In this document: piece after piece, positions 51,151-59,141 of the stretch
Numbering within the stretch: the stretch's first letter is position 1
How the letters are laid out: each line of letters begins with the position of its first letter
From: Patulibacter defluvii
Lineage (GTDB): Bacteria > Actinomycetota > Thermoleophilia > Solirubrobacterales > Solirubrobacteraceae
Assembly (NCBI RefSeq): GCF_034096925.1
Contig: NZ_JAWZSQ010000015.1
Span: 62,001 to 126,000 of the forward strand
Direction of reading: 5' to 3'
Length of the DNA stretch: 64,000 nt
Made by a program: the position numbers and the translations under genes
The notes under the pieces: model-generated
Seen by the model: the letters and a program-made list of their open reading frames with translations, nothing else
Databases searched by the model: none
Told to the model about the DNA's origin: nothing

Positions 51151-51555
51151 ATGGAGCTCCCTTCGTTGATCCCGATGGAGAAGACCCTCGACGGGTTGAT
51201 CGGCCTGCAGTTCGGCGACGCCGGCGACGGCTGGATCGAGGCCACCGTCGCGGTCGGCGATCACGTCAAGCAGCCGATGGGTCTGGTCCACGGCGGCGTC
51301 TACGCCGCGATCGCGGAGTCGATGACCTCGATGGCGACCGCGGTCGGCGTCCACGCCGACGGCATGAGCGCCCAGGGGCTCTCGAATAGCACCAACTTCC
51401 TGCGGCCGATCCTCGAGGGCACGATCCACGCCCGCGCCGAGCGCCTGCACCGCGGCCGCACGACCTGGGTCTGGGAGGTCCGGATCACCGACGACGAGGA
51501 CCGCCTGGCCGCCGTCTGCCGGATGGTGATCGCGGTCCGGCCGCTGCCCGACTAG
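51151..51555 (+). CDS. PaaI-family hotdog thioesterase
   Basis: 134 residues, single hotdog domain. The hallmark MGLVHGGVYAAIAESMTSMAT provides the catalytic-site loop, with LSNSTNFLRPILEGTIHARAERLHRGRTTWVWEV following. It hydrolyses an acyl-CoA, probably aromatic or medium chain. ATG follows TAGGAT by about 8 bases (leaderless). It shares a CTAG stop with the convergent MFS gene. Confidence 0.88.
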   Translation: MELPSLIPMEKTLDGLIGLQFGDAGDGWIEATVAVGDHVKQPMGLVHGGVYAAIAESMTSMATAVGVHADGMSAQGLSNSTNFLRPILEGTIHARAERLHRGRTTWVWEVRITDDEDRLAAVCRMVIAVRPLPD

Positions 51556-52658
51556 GCCGGCCCGCCGGCCCGCACGACCAGCGGGACCAGCGTGACCGCG
51601 GCGGCGGCGCCGAGCAGCGCCGCCGTCGGTCCCCCGAGCCCGGCGAGCAGCCCGGCCGCCGGGCCGCCGAGCCCGACCCCGGCGTCGAACCAGGCGAAGA
51701 AGAGCCCGGCCGCGGCCCCGTGGTGGGCGGCCGGGACCCGCCCGAGGGCGAGCCGCCCGAGGGCCGGCACCGCCAGCGCCTGGCCGGCGGCCAGCAGCAC
51801 GGTCGCCGGCAGCGCCAGCGCCGGGCCGGGCGCGAGCGCCAGCCCGGTGAGCCCGGCCGCCTGCGCCGGCGCCGCCGCCGTCAGCGTGCGACCGGCGCCG
51901 ATCCGGTCGGGCATCGCGCCGCCGGCCAGCCGCACCACCACGACGGTGGCGGCGAACAGCGGCACCACCAGGGTCGCGCCGGCGATCGCCCGCTGGTGGA
52001 GGGCGAGCGCGGCGAACGAGAGCACGGCGACGTAGCCGACGTTGACCAGCAGCAGGCCGACGCCGGGGCCGGCGGTCGCGGCCAGCAGCTCGCGGGCCCG
52101 GCCGCCGTCGGCCGCGGCCGGCGCCGGTCGCGGACCGTGGCGGGGCGCCGCGGCGAGCGCCAGCAGCGGCAGCGCGGCGGCCAGCAGCAGCACCAGCGCG
52201 TGGTGGCGGTTGGCGGCGATCGCGGTCGCCAGCAGCGGCCCGACGGTCAGCCCGGCGTAGTTGGCCAGCCCGATCCAGCCGAGCGCGCGGGCCTGCCGGT
52301 CGGGCGGGCTGACACGCAGCATCCAGAGCACCGTCGCGGCCATCATGGCGCCCTCGCCGAGCCCGACCAGCAGCCGCGAGGCGACCTGGGCCGGCACCGT
52401 CGGCAGCGCCGCCGGCAGCACCCCGACCGCCATCGTCAGCGCGCCGGCGGCGAGCACCGGCGCCGGTCCGCGGCGGTCGGCCAGCCGGCCGCCGAGCGGT
52501 CGCGCCAGGGCGCCGGTCGCGGCCGGGGCGCCGATCGCCAGCCCGACCGCGAACGAGCCGCCGTCGAGCGTGTCGCCGACGTAGCGCGGCAGGATCGCCA
52601 GCACGACGCCGAGCGCGGCGTAGCAGAGCACCGCGGCGGTCAGGATCCTCCAGGGCAC
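51552..52658 (-). CDS. MFS transporter
   Basis: 368 residues with about eleven to twelve membrane helices, Ala/Gly/Leu-rich. The GGRLADRRGPAPVLAAG loop after helix 2 is the MFS motif A; a second similar loop is GGAMPDRIGAGRTL in the C-terminal half. It belongs to the drug-efflux-like groups. The start is the GTG at 52658. The ArsR gene is divergent, with an inverted repeat between them, and probably controls it. Confidence 0.88.
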   Translation of the reverse strand: MPWRILTAAVLCYAALGVVLAILPRYVGDTLDGGSFAVGLAIGAPAATGALARPLGGRLADRRGPAPVLAAGALTMAVGVLPAALPTVPAQVASRLLVGLGEGAMMAATVLWMLRVSPPDRQARALGWIGLANYAGLTVGPLLATAIAANRHHALVLLLAAALPLLALAAAPRHGPRPAPAAADGGRARELLAATAGPGVGLLLVNVGYVAVLSFAALALHQRAIAGATLVVPLFAATVVVVRLAGGAMPDRIGAGRTLTAAAPAQAAGLTGLALAPGPALALPATVLLAAGQALAVPALGRLALGRVPAAHHGAAAGLFFAWFDAGVGLGGPAAGLLAGLGGPTAALLGAAAAVTLVPLVVRAGGPA

Positions 52659-52678
52659 CCCGCGATCGTCGCGGCGGA

Positions 52679-52702
52679 ACCCTTCGACCGAGGCCGAAGG
52701 GT
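52679..52702. promoter_or_regulatory. Inverted repeat, likely ArsR operator
   Basis: ACCCTTCG and CGAAGGGT, 8-base arms separated by 8 bases, in the short gap between the divergent MFS and ArsR genes and just upstream of the TACGGT hexamer (52711-52716) of the arsR gene. Confidence 0.6.
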
Positions 52703-52722
52703 CGCGGCGCTACGGTCGGGGC

Positions 52723-53499
52723 ATGGCCACCCGTCCGACCCCGACCCACCTCGGCGACGCCGACGTCGCCAGCGTCGCGGCGCTGGTGGCCGAGCCGGCG
52801 CGGGCCCGGATCCTGTTCGCGCTCGGCGACGGCCGGGCGTTGGCGGCGAGCGTGCTGGCCGCCGAGGCGGGGGTCGCGCCGTCGACCGCCTCGACCCACC
52901 TGGCGCGGCTGGTCGAGGGCGGACTGCTGACCGTCCTGCCCCAGGGCCGCCACCGCTACTACCGGCTGGCCGGTCCCGAGGTCGGCGCGCTGCTGGAGGC
53001 GCTGGCGCGGGTCGCCCCGCCGGCCCCGGTGCGGTCGCTGCGGCAGGGCACGCGGGCGGCCGCCGTTCGCCGCGGACGGACCTGCTACGACCACCTGGCG
53101 GGGCGGCTCGGGGTGGCGCTGTTCGCCGCCCTGCTAGACGCTGGCCACGTCGTCGGCGGTGACGGCCGCCACGATCCGGCGACGGCCGACCGCGACCGGC
53201 TGTCGGCCCCCGGCCACGACCGCGACTACCGGCTGACCGCGGGCGGGATCGACGCGCTCGACCGGCTCGGCGTCGTCCTGCCCGCCGCCGCGGCCGACGG
53301 GACGGTCGCGCTCCGCTACTGCGTCGACTGGAGCGAGCAGCGTCACCACCTGGCCGGTCCGGTCGGCCGGGCGCTCGCCGACCGGCTCTTCGAGCGCGGT
53401 TGGCTGCGACGGACGCCCGCCGGCCGCGCCGTCCAGGTCAGCGACGCCGGCCGCCGCGGGCTGGCCGGGCTCGGCGTCCGGCTCGGCGGCGAGGGCTAG
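52723..53499 (+). CDS. ArsR-family transcriptional regulator with C-terminal domain
   Basis: 258 residues. The winged HTH is at about 15-90: VAALVAEPARARILFALGDGRALAASVLAAEAGVAPSTASTHLARLVEGGLLTVLPQGRHRYYRLAG. A C-terminal half with RTCYDHLAGRLGV and LRYCVDWSEQRHHLAGPVGRALADRLFERGWLRR follows; this arrangement is common in actinobacterial regulators near MFS genes. Cys/His residues could bind metal, but no classical arsenic site is seen. It probably represses the divergent MFS gene. Stop shares a CTAG with nadE. Confidence 0.88.
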   Translation: MATRPTPTHLGDADVASVAALVAEPARARILFALGDGRALAASVLAAEAGVAPSTASTHLARLVEGGLLTVLPQGRHRYYRLAGPEVGALLEALARVAPPAPVRSLRQGTRAAAVRRGRTCYDHLAGRLGVALFAALLDAGHVVGGDGRHDPATADRDRLSAPGHDRDYRLTAGGIDALDRLGVVLPAAAADGTVALRYCVDWSEQRHHLAGPVGRALADRLFERGWLRRTPAGRAVQVSDAGRRGLAGLGVRLGGEG

Positions 53500-55289
53500 C
53501 CGCCGTAGCGGTTGGTGATCGGCAGCCGCCGGTCGCGGCCGAGCGCGCGGGGGGTGATCTTGACCCCGGGCGGCGACTGGCGGCGCTTGTACTCGGCCAG
53601 GTCGACCAGCCGGATCACCCGCTCGACGTCGGCCGCGGGCAGGCCGCGCTCGATCAGCTGGTCGCGGCCGAGGTCGAGCTCGACGTAGCCCTCGAGGATC
53701 CGGTCGAGGACGTCGTAGGGCGGCAGCGACTGGTCGTCGCGCTGGTCGGGGCGCAGCTCGGCCGACGGCGGCCGCTCGACGATCGAGGCCAGCACGTCGT
53801 GGCCGTCGGGCCCGGTCCAGGCGCCCTCGCCGCCCGAGCGGCGGCGGTGCTCGACCAGCGCGTAGACCAGCGTCTTCGGGCAGTCCTTGATCACCGCGAA
53901 GCCGCCGGCGCTGTCGCCGTAGAGGGTCGAGTAGCCGACCGACATCTCGCTCTTGTTGCCGGTCGTCAGCACCAGCCAGCCGTGCTTGTTGGAGAGCGCC
54001 ATCAGCAGGTTGCCGCGGATCCGGGCCTGCAGGTTCTCCTCGGTCAGGTCCTTCTCGAGGCCGGCGAACGGCTCGGCCAGGATCTGGTCGTAGGCCTCCA
54101 TCGCGGGCCGGATCCCCAGCCGCATCCGCTGCACCCCGACGGCGTCGGCCAGCCGGTCGGCGTCCGACTGGGTGCCCTCGGAGGAGTAGGGCGACGGCAT
54201 CACGATCGCCCGCACGCGGTCGGCGCCGAGCGCGTCGATCGCGACCAGCAGCACCAGCGTCGAGTCGATCCCGCCCGAGAGCCCGAGCACGACCGTCGAG
54301 AAGCCGTTCTTGGCCACGTAGTCCTTGGTCGCCAGCACCAGCGCGGCGTAGACCTCGGCGATCGGGTCGAGCGGCGGGAACAGCTCGCCGTCGCCGTGCG
54401 GGCTCTCGTCCTGCGGATGGCCGTGGCGGGGGACGGCGCGGGTCGGCGGGTGGTCGGCGGCCGCGGTGGTGATCGTGGCCAGCGTGCGGGTGGCCGGCAG
54501 CAGCGCGGCGCGGCGATCGGCCAGCCGCGCACGGGGGTCGCGCAAGCGGGCGGCGCCGGCGGCGGCCGGATCGACGTCGCAGACCAGCAGGTCCTCGGCG
54601 AACTGGGCCGCGCGGCCGACCGGACGGCCCTCGTGGTCGAGGATCACCGAGTGACCGTCGAAGACCAGCTCGTCCTGGCCGCCGACCTGGTTGCAGAGCG
54701 CGACGACGGCGACGTGGTCACGGGCGCGCTGGGCCAGCATCCGCTCGCGCTGGTGGCCCTTGCCGCGGTGGTAGGGCGAGGCCGAGGTGTTGAGGATCAC
54801 CGTCGCGCCGTCGGCGGCGGCCGCGGCGGCCGGGCCGTCCGGCAGCCACAGGTCCTCGCAGATCGTGACCGCGACCCGCACGCCGTCGACCTCGACGATC
54901 CCCGCCTCGTGGCCGGCGCCGAAGTAGCGGTACTCGTCGAAGACGCCGTAGTTGGGCAGCCGGACCTTGCGGACGACGCCCTGGACGGCGCCGTCGGCCA
55001 CGATCGCGGCCGAGTTGTAGACCGCGTCGCCGCCGCGCTCGGGGAAGCCGACGATCGCCACCAGGCCGGTGGTGGCCGCGGCGACCTCGTCGAGCGCCGC
55101 GCGGGCGTCGTCCAGGAAGTGCTGCTTGAAGAGCAGGTCCTCGGGCGGATAGCCGGTGATCGTCAGCTCCGGCAGGACGGCGATCGCCGCTCCCGCCTCG
55201 CGTGCGCGGCCAATCGCGTCGATCGAGGCGCGGGCGTTGCCGGACAGGTCGCCGACGACGAGGTCGAGCTGGGCCAGGGCGATCCGCAT
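53496..55289 (-). CDS. nadE: Glutamine-dependent NAD+ synthetase
   Basis: 597 residues. The nitrilase-type amidase domain (about 1-260) has the Glu41-Lys108-Cys144 triad in LPELTITGYP, VRKVRLPNYGVFDEYRYF and TICEDLW. The synthetase domain has PP-loop GLSGGIDSTLVL (338-343), TTGNKSEMSVGYSTLYGD and AEYKRRQSPPGVKIT. It converts deamido-NAD to NAD using glutamine. The ATG follows TACCGT by 8 bases. It is somewhat shorter than mycobacterial forms, but matches the common 580-600-residue type. Confidence 0.94.
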   Translation of the reverse strand: MRIALAQLDLVVGDLSGNARASIDAIGRAREAGAAIAVLPELTITGYPPEDLLFKQHFLDDARAALDEVAAATTGLVAIVGFPERGGDAVYNSAAIVADGAVQGVVRKVRLPNYGVFDEYRYFGAGHEAGIVEVDGVRVAVTICEDLWLPDGPAAAAAADGATVILNTSASPYHRGKGHQRERMLAQRARDHVAVVALCNQVGGQDELVFDGHSVILDHEGRPVGRAAQFAEDLLVCDVDPAAAGAARLRDPRARLADRRAALLPATRTLATITTAAADHPPTRAVPRHGHPQDESPHGDGELFPPLDPIAEVYAALVLATKDYVAKNGFSTVVLGLSGGIDSTLVLLVAIDALGADRVRAIVMPSPYSSEGTQSDADRLADAVGVQRMRLGIRPAMEAYDQILAEPFAGLEKDLTEENLQARIRGNLLMALSNKHGWLVLTTGNKSEMSVGYSTLYGDSAGGFAVIKDCPKTLVYALVEHRRRSGGEGAWTGPDGHDVLASIVERPPSAELRPDQRDDQSLPPYDVLDRILEGYVELDLGRDQLIERGLPAADVERVIRLVDLAEYKRRQSPPGVKITPRALGRDRRLPITNRYGG

Positions 55290-55320
55290 CGCCGTCCACG
55301 GTACCGGTCGCCCGGGCCGG

Positions 55321-55764
55321 TCAGCCGCCGAGGCCGTCGGCCAGGAAGGTCCGCAGGGCCGGATCGGCGGCGCTCTCGACGGTCGTCCGCCGGGAGCCGA
55401 CGCGGGCCACGATCGCCGACGCGTCGCGGTCGACGAGCACCACCACCGCCTGGCCGGCGGCGCGGATCGCGGCGGTGTCGGGCGCGCCGAGGTCGGCGGC
55501 CAGCTGGCGGACCTGGCGGGCCTGGTCGCGGTCGCGGACGGTGACGACGGCGTTGCCGGCCCGCAGCAGCGCGGTGGGTCCGCCGCCGGCGGGCGGGCCG
55601 TTCGGCGGCGAGCCGGCGACCGTGCCGGTGGCGGTCGGGCCGGGGGCGTCCGTGGCGGAGTCGTCCTGGACGGCCAGCCGCAGGATCGCGAACGAGAGCG
55701 CCAGGGCCAGCACCAGCACGACGACCCAGCGCAGGACCCGGAGCGGCAGCGGCGGTTCGCGCAC
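55321..55764 (-). CDS. Membrane-anchored hypothetical protein
   Basis: 147 residues from GTG 55764. One N-terminal helix (VLRWVVVLVLALALSFAILRLAV) and a Pro/Gly-rich linker lead to an extracytoplasmic domain of about 85 residues (ALLRAGNAVVTVRDRDQARQVRQLAADLGAPDTAAIRAAGQAVVVLVDRDASAIVARVG). The alternation of strands and helices suggests a small alpha/beta fold. The family is not recognised. It lies 31 bases upstream of nadE on the same strand. Confidence 0.65.
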   Translation of the reverse strand: MREPPLPLRVLRWVVVLVLALALSFAILRLAVQDDSATDAPGPTATGTVAGSPPNGPPAGGGPTALLRAGNAVVTVRDRDQARQVRQLAADLGAPDTAAIRAAGQAVVVLVDRDASAIVARVGSRRTTVESAADPALRTFLADGLGG

Positions 55765-55872
55765 GGGTGGGATTGAACCTCACCGCTCGGATCCCCGCGG
55801 CGCCCGTCCCGACCGACCGATTCGCGGTGGCGCGTTGGCGTTGGTCTGGCGTATCGGTACCGTAGGGGGGCC

Positions 55873-56472
55873 GTGTGCCCGTCCGGGGACCGGCCGAGCC
55901 CGCCGATGGACCTCCGCGACCCCCACCTCTTCGCCCGCCTCTACGCCGAGCACGCGCCCGCCGCGGCGACGGCGGCGTCGGCGGTGCTGGGGCCGGCCGG
56001 ACGCCGGACCGAGGTCGAGGACGTGGTCCACGACGTCTTCCTGCGGCTCTGGCGCGAGCCGGCGCGGTTCGACGCCGACCGCGGCTCGCTGGCCACCTAC
56101 GTGCGGATGATGGCCCGCTCGCGGGCGCTCGACCTGCTGCGCCACGCCCAGGCGGGAGCGCGGGCGGGGGAGCGGGTCGGGCAGCTGACGGTCCGCCGCG
56201 ACCCGGTCGACGCGACGGTCACCGAGGCCGAGCGGCGGGCGGCGCGGGCGGCGCTGCTGCAGGCGATGGCGAACCTGCCGCAGCCCCAGCGCGAGGCGAT
56301 CTGGCTGGCCTGCTGGGGCGACCTGACGGCGGGCGAGATCGCCAGCCGCGAGGGCGTGCCGCTGGGGACGGTCAAGGGCCGGCTGCGGCTGGGCCTGGCG
56401 CGGCTGCGGACGGAGCTGGAGACCTCCGACGTGGCCGCCGGCCTTATCGCGGCGCTGTCGTCGATGCTCTGA
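55873..56472 (+). CDS. ECF-type RNA polymerase sigma factor
   Basis: 199 residues. Region 2 is at about 20-80 (DVVHDVFLRLWREPARFDADRGSLATYVRMMARSRALDLLR) and region 4 at about 130-185 (LPQPQREAIWLACWGDLTAGEIASREGVPLGTVKGRLRLGLARLR). GTG 55873 follows TACCGT by about 10 bases; ATG 55906 is the alternative. No anti-sigma gene follows: the next feature is a riboswitch and wall-protein gene. Its targets are not known. Confidence 0.9.
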   Translation: MCPSGDRPSPPMDLRDPHLFARLYAEHAPAAATAASAVLGPAGRRTEVEDVVHDVFLRLWREPARFDADRGSLATYVRMMARSRALDLLRHAQAGARAGERVGQLTVRRDPVDATVTEAERRAARAALLQAMANLPQPQREAIWLACWGDLTAGEIASREGVPLGTVKGRLRLGLARLRTELETSDVAAGLIAALSSML

Positions 56473-56569
56473 GCGGCACCCGCCCGCCCGCTGTCTACAT
56501 CGTCAACGCGAACGTACGTGCGCCTGTGTGCGCGATCGCACGGGCGCGGCCGTGAGGACACCGTACGGT

Positions 56570-56770
56570 TAGCGGACCGTTCACCGACGCCGAGTCGGCA
56601 CGCGTCCGTGCGTGCCGAGCGGGGGAACCACTTGCCGGACCGGCCTCTGACCCGAGGCCCGGACCGGCCGGGGCGAATCGGACGCTGCTGCGTCCGTAGC
56701 GCCCGCCGAAGGACGAATCACGACGTCCGTCGGCGGCTGCGAGCCCGTCAGCTCACCTCGTAGGCGCCTG
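56570..56770 (+). ncRNA. ydaO/yuaA-type (c-di-AMP) riboswitch
   Basis: The 200-base leader holds the family's conserved blocks in order: GCGGGGGAACCA (56619-56630), GGGGCGAATC (56670-56679), a CGTAGCGCCC block near 56695, and the 3' block CCGTCAGCTCACCTCGTAGG (about 56745-56764). A TACGGT hexamer at 56564-56569 could be its -10. It ends about 20 bases before the RlpA-like gene. In other Actinobacteria this riboswitch turns off wall hydrolase genes when c-di-AMP is high. Confidence 0.88.
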
Positions 56771-56787
56771 ACAAGGAGACACGTTCC

Positions 56788-57525
56788 GTGACCCGTCACG
56801 CGTTCGTCACGCCGCATCGCGCTGCCCTGGCAGCGGGCGCGGCGCTGGCCCTGACCGCCACGTCGCCCGCGATCGCCGCGGCCCCTGCCGCCACGGCGGA
56901 GCCTGCGCCTTCAAGCGACCCGGCGGCCGCGATCCCCGCCGCCGCGCCGGCCCGTCCGGCGCCGAAGCGCTTCGTCGCCAAGATCCGCATGAGCCGCGAG
57001 CGCGGTGCCGTCCGCGTCGGCCAGGACGCCAGCTACGCCGGCCGCGTCGCCGGCGCCCCGCGCGACCTCCGCGTGCGGCTGGAGCTGCGCCGCGACGGCC
57101 GCTGGCGGACCGTCGACCGCGACGTCGTCAGCCGCGGCGGCCGCTTCCACCTGGAGGCCGACGTCAACCGGACCGGCTACGCGCTGGCCCGCGTGCGGGT
57201 GGTCAACAGCTCGACCGTGAAGGGCGACAGCGAGCGCGTGGCGCGCGTCCACGGCTTCCGGGCCGCCTACGCGTCGTACTACGGGCCGGGCCTCTACGGC
57301 GGCGCGCTGGCCTGCGGCGGGCGCCTGAGCCCGGGCACGATCGGCGTCGCCCACAAGACGCTGCCGTGCGGCACGCGGCTGACCTTCCGGGTCGGCAACC
57401 GCCAGGTGCGGGCGCGCGTGATCGACCGCGGCCCCTACGTCGGCGGCCGCGAGTTCGACCTGACCTCCGCGACCCGCAACGCGCTGGGCTTCGGCGACGT
57501 CGGGACCGTTCTCGTCGACCGTTAG
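56788..57525 (+). CDS. Secreted RlpA-like double-psi beta-barrel protein
   Basis: 245 residues. Signal peptide (HRAALAAGAALALTATSPAIAAA) at about 10-32. A Pro/Ala-rich linker is followed by a beta domain (about 60-150, VRLELRRDGRWRTVDRDVV). The RlpA-like barrel at about 160-245 contains ASYYGPGLYGGALACGGRLSPGTIGVAHKTLPCGTRL, VIDRGPYVGGREFDLTSATRNALG and GTVLV. Two Cys may form a disulfide. It likely acts on or binds peptidoglycan. GTG 56788 has AAGGAGA upstream. Controlled by the c-di-AMP riboswitch. Confidence 0.9.
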   Translation: MTRHAFVTPHRAALAAGAALALTATSPAIAAAPAATAEPAPSSDPAAAIPAAAPARPAPKRFVAKIRMSRERGAVRVGQDASYAGRVAGAPRDLRVRLELRRDGRWRTVDRDVVSRGGRFHLEADVNRTGYALARVRVVNSSTVKGDSERVARVHGFRAAYASYYGPGLYGGALACGGRLSPGTIGVAHKTLPCGTRLTFRVGNRQVRARVIDRGPYVGGREFDLTSATRNALGFGDVGTVLVDR

Positions 57526-57550
57526 GTCCAGCAGGGCGACCGCGGGCCGG

Positions 57551-57566
57551 GCGAACAGGTGTTCGC
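57551..57566. promoter_or_regulatory. LexA/SOS box upstream of dinB
   Basis: GCGAACAGGTGTTCGC: perfect 6-bp arms with 4-base spacer, matching the actinobacterial SOS box CGAACRNRYGTTYG at every position. It occupies the -35 region in front of a TACTCT -10 hexamer (57580-57585). Confidence 0.85.
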
Positions 57567-57591
57567 GCCGGTCCGCGGCGTACTCTCCCTC

Positions 57592-58860
57592 GTGGTGGTC
57601 CGCGGTCGCCCCGAGCCCTTGATGCTCCTGCCCGCCGACGCCGTGCCGCGGGGGCGGCCGGCGGCGGTCGAGCAGGTCGTTCGCGCGCCGCCGGCCGAGG
57701 AGCCGGCGGGGGAGGCCCCTGCGGCCGCGTCAGCGCCGGCCGTCGCACCGTCGGCGGTGCCGCCCGAGCCCGATCCGCCCGACCGCTGCGTCGGGCACCT
57801 GGACTGCGACGCGTTCTTCGCCGCGGTCGAGCTGCTGCGGCGGCCCGAGCTGCGCGGCAAACCGGTGATCGTGGCCTACGACGGTCCGCGGTCGGTGGTC
57901 ACCACGGCGACCTACGAGGCGCGACGCCACGGCGTCGGGTCGGCGATGCCGCTGGTGACGGCGCGGCGGCGGTGCCCGGAGGCGATCCTCGTCCCGCCCG
58001 ATCGCGAGGCCTACAGCGAGGCATCGGAGCGGGTGATGGCGATCATCCGCGACGAGGTCGAGGTGGTCGAGCAGATGAGCCTCGACGAGGCCTACGTCGA
58101 CCTCAGCGGCATGCTGGCCCCGCGGGCGGCGATGCGGCGGCTGGTGGCCCGGATCAAGGCCGAGACCCAGCTCGACGTCTCGGTCGGGATCGGGCCGAAC
58201 AAGCTGGTGGCCAAGCTCGCCTCGGACGCCGAGAAGCCGCGCGGCTTCGTCGTCCTCGACCGGCGCGAGGCGTGGCGACGGTGGGCGGGCGAGTCGCCGG
58301 GGCTGCTGCCGGGAATCGGCCCCAAGACCGCGATCGACCTGGAGCGGCGCGGCGTCGACACGATCCGGGCCCTCTCCGGGATCACGGAGGAGGAGCTGTC
58401 GGCCTGGTACGGCCCGCGGACGGGCCCGTGGCTCTGGCGCCGCTGCCGCTTCGACGATCGCGAGCCGGTGGTGGCGGTCCGCGAGCCGGTCTCCGAGAGC
58501 CGCGAGACCACGTTCTCGATCGACCTCGACGACCCGGACGACCTGGAGCGCGAGCTCCGCCGCCTGGCCCTCGACCTGGGCGAGGCCCTCGAGCGCCAGG
58601 GCCGCCGCAGCCGCACGATCGGCATCAAGGTCCGCCTGGCCGACTTCACCACCGTCACCCGCTCCCGCACCGTCCCGGCTGCGATCGACGACCCCGAGCT
58701 GGTCGCCGAGATCGCCACCGGCCTGCTGCTCGAGTACGCCCCGCCCCAGCCCGTCCGCCTGCTCGGCGTCCGCGCCGCCGGCCTCGAGCTGACCGACGGC
58801 CCGGGCGCGCAGCTGGTGCTGCCACTGGAGGCGGGGCGGGAGGGCAGTCGATCGGCCTGA
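57592..58860 (+). CDS. dinB: DNA polymerase IV (Y-family)
   Basis: 422 residues from GTG 57592, seven bases after the TACTCT -10; an in-frame GTG at 57559 lies inside the LexA box and is unlikely. A Pro/Ala-rich N-terminal extension of about 60 residues precedes the polymerase. Catalytic motifs: HLDCDAFFAAVE and SLDEAYVDLSG, plus steric/fingers YEARRHGVGSAMP. Helix-hairpin-helix GLLPGIGPKTAIDLERRGVDT and a little-finger domain follow. It performs error-prone translesion synthesis. The C-terminal QLVLPLEAG may be a beta-clamp-binding motif. SOS control by LexA is indicated. Confidence 0.93.
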   Translation: MVVRGRPEPLMLLPADAVPRGRPAAVEQVVRAPPAEEPAGEAPAAASAPAVAPSAVPPEPDPPDRCVGHLDCDAFFAAVELLRRPELRGKPVIVAYDGPRSVVTTATYEARRHGVGSAMPLVTARRRCPEAILVPPDREAYSEASERVMAIIRDEVEVVEQMSLDEAYVDLSGMLAPRAAMRRLVARIKAETQLDVSVGIGPNKLVAKLASDAEKPRGFVVLDRREAWRRWAGESPGLLPGIGPKTAIDLERRGVDTIRALSGITEEELSAWYGPRTGPWLWRRCRFDDREPVVAVREPVSESRETTFSIDLDDPDDLERELRRLALDLGEALERQGRRSRTIGIKVRLADFTTVTRSRTVPAAIDDPELVAEIATGLLLEYAPPQPVRLLGVRAAGLELTDGPGAQLVLPLEAGREGSRSA

Positions 58861-59141
58861 CGCCGTACACGAGTTGGCTGCGGTACGCAACCGTCGGCGG
58901 GTAGACCATTCGTCGTGGTGGGCGTGGCTCTGGGACACGACGGTCGTCGAGTTGGAGCCCCCGGGCCGGTCGCGCGAGCCGGGCCGCGTCCGAGAATCAC
59001 GCGCTGCGGCCTGGCGTTTGGCGGCTGGACGACATCGTGGACGGACGTTCGTCCCCGTCTTGACGCTCGCCGCTGTGTACGGCAGCCTCCCGCGTCACGG
59101 AGCGGCGCCGGGTGGCGTTCGCCCGGCCGAAGGAGCGGGAC
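58861..59141. other. 281-base gap between dinB and the RHS gene
   Basis: No gene is recognised. A TTGACG at about 59072 and a ribosome site AAGGAG at 59130 suggest it holds the RHS gene promoter. No repeats or RNA element are seen. Confidence 0.4.

Noticed and set aside
55765..55800. GGTTCAATCC on the minus strand, resembling a tRNA T-loop
   Set aside because: The flanking stem has a mismatch, and no anticodon arm or acceptor stem can be built; it abuts the start of the gene at 55764.
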